NCBI GenBank assembly: GCA_025465405.1
Contig: JAODNL010000668.1
Span: forward strand, 1 to 14,718
Origin: Pseudonocardiales bacterium
Lineage (GTDB): Bacteria; Actinomycetota; Actinomycetes; Mycobacteriales; Jatrophihabitantaceae
Direction: 5' to 3'
Length of the DNA stretch: 14,718 nucleotides
Below, in pieces: positions 12,885 through 14,718 of this stretch (position 1 is its first letter; the number at the start of each line of letters is the position of its first letter). The position numbers and the translations under genes were made by a program. The notes below the pieces were generated by a model. It ran no database searches and had not been told where the DNA came from. It saw only the letters and a list, made by a program, of their open reading frames with translations.

Positions 12885-13613
12885 GTGACCGAGACGAGCC
12901 CAGATAGCGTGACCCAGCGCTCCGACCCGTCGGTCTCGGCCATGCCGCACAACGAGGCCATGCTCGACGAATACCAACGCACCATGGGCCGCATCTTCAG
13001 CTTGGCCGCGGCCGTCGACCCCCGACTACCGATACCGGCCTGCCCGGCCTGGGATGCCTGCGGCCTGGTCTCGCACCTGGTCGGCACGGCGTCGTTCGTG
13101 GCCTCGGGCCAGCCGTTGGCCGACGACGTCCAGGGCTGGATCGACGACGAGGTGCGCACCCGCGCCGACCGCGGCTCGTCGTCGTTGGCCGAGGAATGGG
13201 CCGGCGACTATCCGGTGGTTCGGGCTGCGCTCACCGGGCAACCGTCGGGCGGCCTCGTGATCGATGCCGTGACCCACGAGCAGGATCTGCGTTCGGCTAT
13301 CGGGCCCGCGGCGACCGACCATGAAGCCGGGCTCTACGCCGTGCTGCCGGCTCTGATCGACTACGCGCGTCATCTCGAGCTGTTCACGGCCGGCCCGGGC
13401 GTGCGGCTGCTGACGCCCACCAGCGACGTGTTCATCGGCGGGTCGGAGGTCGGGCTCGAGGTCGATCTCGCCGACGATTGGGAGCTGTCGCGGCTGCTGG
13501 CCTGCCGACGCTCGGCCAGCCAACTGGACGCCTTGCCGCAGAAGGGCGATTCCGCCCTGCTCTACACACTGGTCAGCCGGTACCCGTTGCCGGAGTGGCC
13601 ACTCGATCTGTAG
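12885..13613 (+). CDS. Mycothiol-dependent maleylpyruvate isomerase-family (DinB-like) protein
   Basis: A 242-residue protein starting at GTG 12885, with GGAGG at 12873-12877 and a 7-nt spacer. PIPACPAWDACGLVSHLVGTASFVAS (about 50-73) is the hallmark N-terminal helix region of the family, with His64 a likely zinc ligand. DAVTHEQDLRSAIG (127-140) is the second metal site, with His131 and Asp127 where the isomerase has Glu-x3-His. The family has a four-helix metal fold and often uses mycothiol as cofactor, but most members have unknown reactions. The first 25 residues are polar and likely disordered. The gene stands alone between a terminator and a convergent TetR gene. No gentisate pathway genes adjoin it, so maleylpyruvate itself is not an implied substrate. 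Confidence 0.85.
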   Translation: MTETSPDSVTQRSDPSVSAMPHNEAMLDEYQRTMGRIFSLAAAVDPRLPIPACPAWDACGLVSHLVGTASFVASGQPLADDVQGWIDDEVRTRADRGSSSLAEEWAGDYPVVRAALTGQPSGGLVIDAVTHEQDLRSAIGPAATDHEAGLYAVLPALIDYARHLELFTAGPGVRLLTPTSDVFIGGSEVGLEVDLADDWELSRLLACRRSASQLDALPQKGDSALLYTLVSRYPLPEWPLDL

Positions 13614-13652
13614 GGTGCGGCCCGAGCCCGGACCCGCAACGGCACAATACCG

Positions 13653-14348
13653 TCACGACACGGTGCGCTTGGTGGCGGCCGCCCGGATCGAGCGAGCCGC
13701 CGGCCGGGCCGGCCGGGGCGCCTTGCCGCCGATCGCGGTGAACAGTCGGCCGGCGAACAGCTCGCCCAGTGCGTCGATGGCGGCCGTGTAGCGGTCGATC
13801 GGCTGCTCCAGCGCGGCGATGTTGGACAACCCCCGCATCAGGCCGGAGATCATGTCCAGGATCGCCTGCGGGGGTACGCCCTCCGCGATCTCGCCGCGTG
13901 CGATGGCGTCGGCCACCAGCTGGTCGAACACGTCTTCGGTGTAGGCCAGCGCGACCTGGACCGCCCCGGTCATCTCCGAGTGCCCGGAGGCATCCTCCAT
14001 GATCGCTCGCGCGCTGATGCGGGCCATGTCCGGGTGGTGGCGGTTGATCAGCGCGCCGGCCTTGAGCAGGAGGCCGACCCGCTCGGCGATGTGGCCGTCA
14101 CGGGCCATGATCGGGTCCCAGTGGGCGCGCAGGATCTCCAACGCGTCGCCCTGCACCGCTTCCAGGCAAGCCAGCTTGGTGGGGAAGTGGTAGTAGATGG
14201 CGGCGCTGGTCAGGTTGGCGCGGTCGGCGATTCGGCGAATCGAGGTCCGGGTATAGCCCCGGCTGCCGAATTCCTCAGCGGCCGCGGCCAGCACAACGGC
14301 CCTTGTCTGTTCGGCCGTGGTTCCGACCGGCCGGCCCACTGTTTTCAT
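13653..14348 (-). CDS. TetR-family transcriptional regulator
   Basis: A 231-residue protein starting at ATG 14348, with AAGGGA on the minus strand (complement of 14358-14363) and a 9-nt spacer. The N-terminal domain is clear: TRAVVLAAAAEEFGSRGYTRTSIRRIADRANLTSAAIYYHFPTKLACLEAV (about 15-65), with the helix-turn-helix near 35-56. The C-terminal ligand domain is divergent, and the last 25 residues are rich in Ala, Pro and Arg. It is divergent from the MFS exporter gene, a common repressor-exporter arrangement, and a perfect palindrome lies 42 bp upstream of its start. Likely role: repressor of itself and of the exporter, released by the exported compound. The DNA-binding role is firm; the target is inference. 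Confidence 0.93.
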   Translation of the reverse strand: MKTVGRPVGTTAEQTRAVVLAAAAEEFGSRGYTRTSIRRIADRANLTSAAIYYHFPTKLACLEAVQGDALEILRAHWDPIMARDGHIAERVGLLLKAGALINRHHPDMARISARAIMEDASGHSEMTGAVQVALAYTEDVFDQLVADAIARGEIAEGVPPQAILDMISGLMRGLSNIAALEQPIDRYTAAIDALGELFAGRLFTAIGGKAPRPARPAARSIRAAATKRTVS

Positions 14349-14389
14349 GTCAGCCCGTCCCTTGGGGGTAGGTCCCGGTGCTCACGATA

Positions 14390-14407
14390 GTCGGGCCCGG
14401 GCCCGAC
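14390..14407. promoter_or_regulatory. Perfect 18-bp palindrome, candidate TetR operator
   Basis: GTCGGGCCCGGGCCCGAC is a perfect palindrome with no central gap, between the divergent TetR and exporter genes and 42 bp upstream of the TetR start. Size and place suit a TetR operator. It consists almost wholly of G and C, so some of its symmetry could arise by chance in such a genome. Confidence 0.5.
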
Positions 14408-14419
14408 CCCGGCGAAGGC

Positions 14420-14454
14420 ATCGAATCGGTCGGTCGTCCACTCAAAAATTCGAT
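14420..14454. repeat. Second inverted repeat in the TetR-exporter intergenic region
   Basis: ATCGAAT (14420-14426) and ATTCGAT (14448-14454) are perfect 7-bp reverse complements with a 21-bp spacer, in the AT-richer half of the 208-bp region and about 100 bp before the exporter start. The stretch that follows (14455-14480) is AT-rich and could hold the exporter promoter, but no clear -35/-10 pair stands out. Confidence 0.4.
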
Positions 14455-14556
14455 ACTTCATTAACTGTCATAAGTCGCATAGGCTCCCGGAGGATGTGCG
14501 CGCGCCGGCAGTCGATCCGACCCACCGGCGCGCTCCGGCGACGAAGGTGAGCTGGC

Positions 14557-14718
14557 ATGACGATCGATGCGGACGGACAACCCGACGGCGCCCACCGCGC
14601 GGCACCGGGCGGTTGGACGCGCGTGATGAACCAGAAGGTCGCGGTGAGCGTGGTCTTCGTCGCCGCCCTGTTCATGACGATCATGGACACCACCATCATC
14701 AACGTGGCCATCCCGCGA
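14557..14718 (+). CDS. MFS transporter, DHA2 (EmrB/QacA-like) type, N-terminal part
   Basis: The first 54 residues of a protein that runs off the window. The ATG at 14557 follows AAGGTG (14544-14549) with a 7-nt spacer. A 25-residue cytoplasmic tail precedes the first membrane helix, VAVSVVFVAALFMTIMDTT. Helix 1 ends in MDTTIINVAIP, matching the LDxTIVNVALP signature of 14-helix drug/proton antiporters. Such proteins export drugs or toxic metabolites using the proton gradient. The divergent TetR gene is its likely regulator. Only the N-terminus is seen, so the subgroup is moderately sure. Confidence 0.85.
   Translation, partial: MTIDADGQPDGAHRAAPGGWTRVMNQKVAVSVVFVAALFMTIMDTTIINVAIPR

Noticed and set aside
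14461..14475. KstR-like steroid regulator site (AAC-nn-GTT type)
   Set aside because: The stretch TTAACTGTCATAAGT does not complete the AAC-nn-GTT core, and no match to KstR or KstR2 consensus was seen elsewhere in the intergenic regions examined.

Overview
The window is high-GC DNA with strong G/C bias at third codon positions, many GTG starts and short or overlapping gene junctions. Together with a mycothiol-dependent maleylpyruvate isomerase-like protein, actinobacterial-style paired acyl-CoA dehydrogenases and a fused branched-chain permease, this suggests an actinobacterium. The genus cannot be read from this sequence. No tRNA, rRNA, CRISPR array, insertion sequence or phage gene was seen. 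The window looks like a chromosomal catabolic region, not a mobile element.

Left part (1-4748): CoA-thioester and small-molecule catabolism. The 3' end of one acyl-CoA dehydrogenase gene is followed by a complete second one. They look like the two subunits of a heteromeric dehydrogenase. A convergent single-domain VOC protein resembling methylmalonyl-CoA epimerase follows. Divergent from it are a two-domain VOC protein, a crotonase, and an ArsR-type regulator with a perfect 8-bp inverted repeat in its promoter region.

Middle (4749-9350): about 445 bp without a convincing gene leads into a tight operon. It encodes a fused LivH-LivM permease, LivG, LivF and a SnoaL-like protein. The first two junctions are ATGA overlaps and the last gap is 3 bp. 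No substrate-binding protein is present. The SnoaL-like gene ends in three 18-bp tandem repeats that supply three in-frame stop codons.

Right-centre (9393-12832): a 2-oxoacid dehydrogenase complex in two divergent halves. On the minus strand a stand-alone 76-residue lipoyl protein is followed by an E2 catalytic core with no lipoyl or subunit-binding domain. On the plus strand E1 alpha and E1 beta overlap by 4 bp and end in a perfect 14-bp hairpin terminator. The 352-bp space between the halves carries a promoter-like sequence next to a 7-bp inverted repeat. No E3 gene is present.

Right end (12885-14718): a mycothiol-dependent maleylpyruvate isomerase-like protein, a convergent TetR regulator, and the start of a DHA2-type MFS exporter divergent from that regulator. 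An 18-bp perfect palindrome lies between the last two. The overall picture is uptake and degradation of an acyl-CoA-forming compound, with a 2-oxoacid dehydrogenase and drug-type efflux alongside. The substrate is not identifiable from the sequence.
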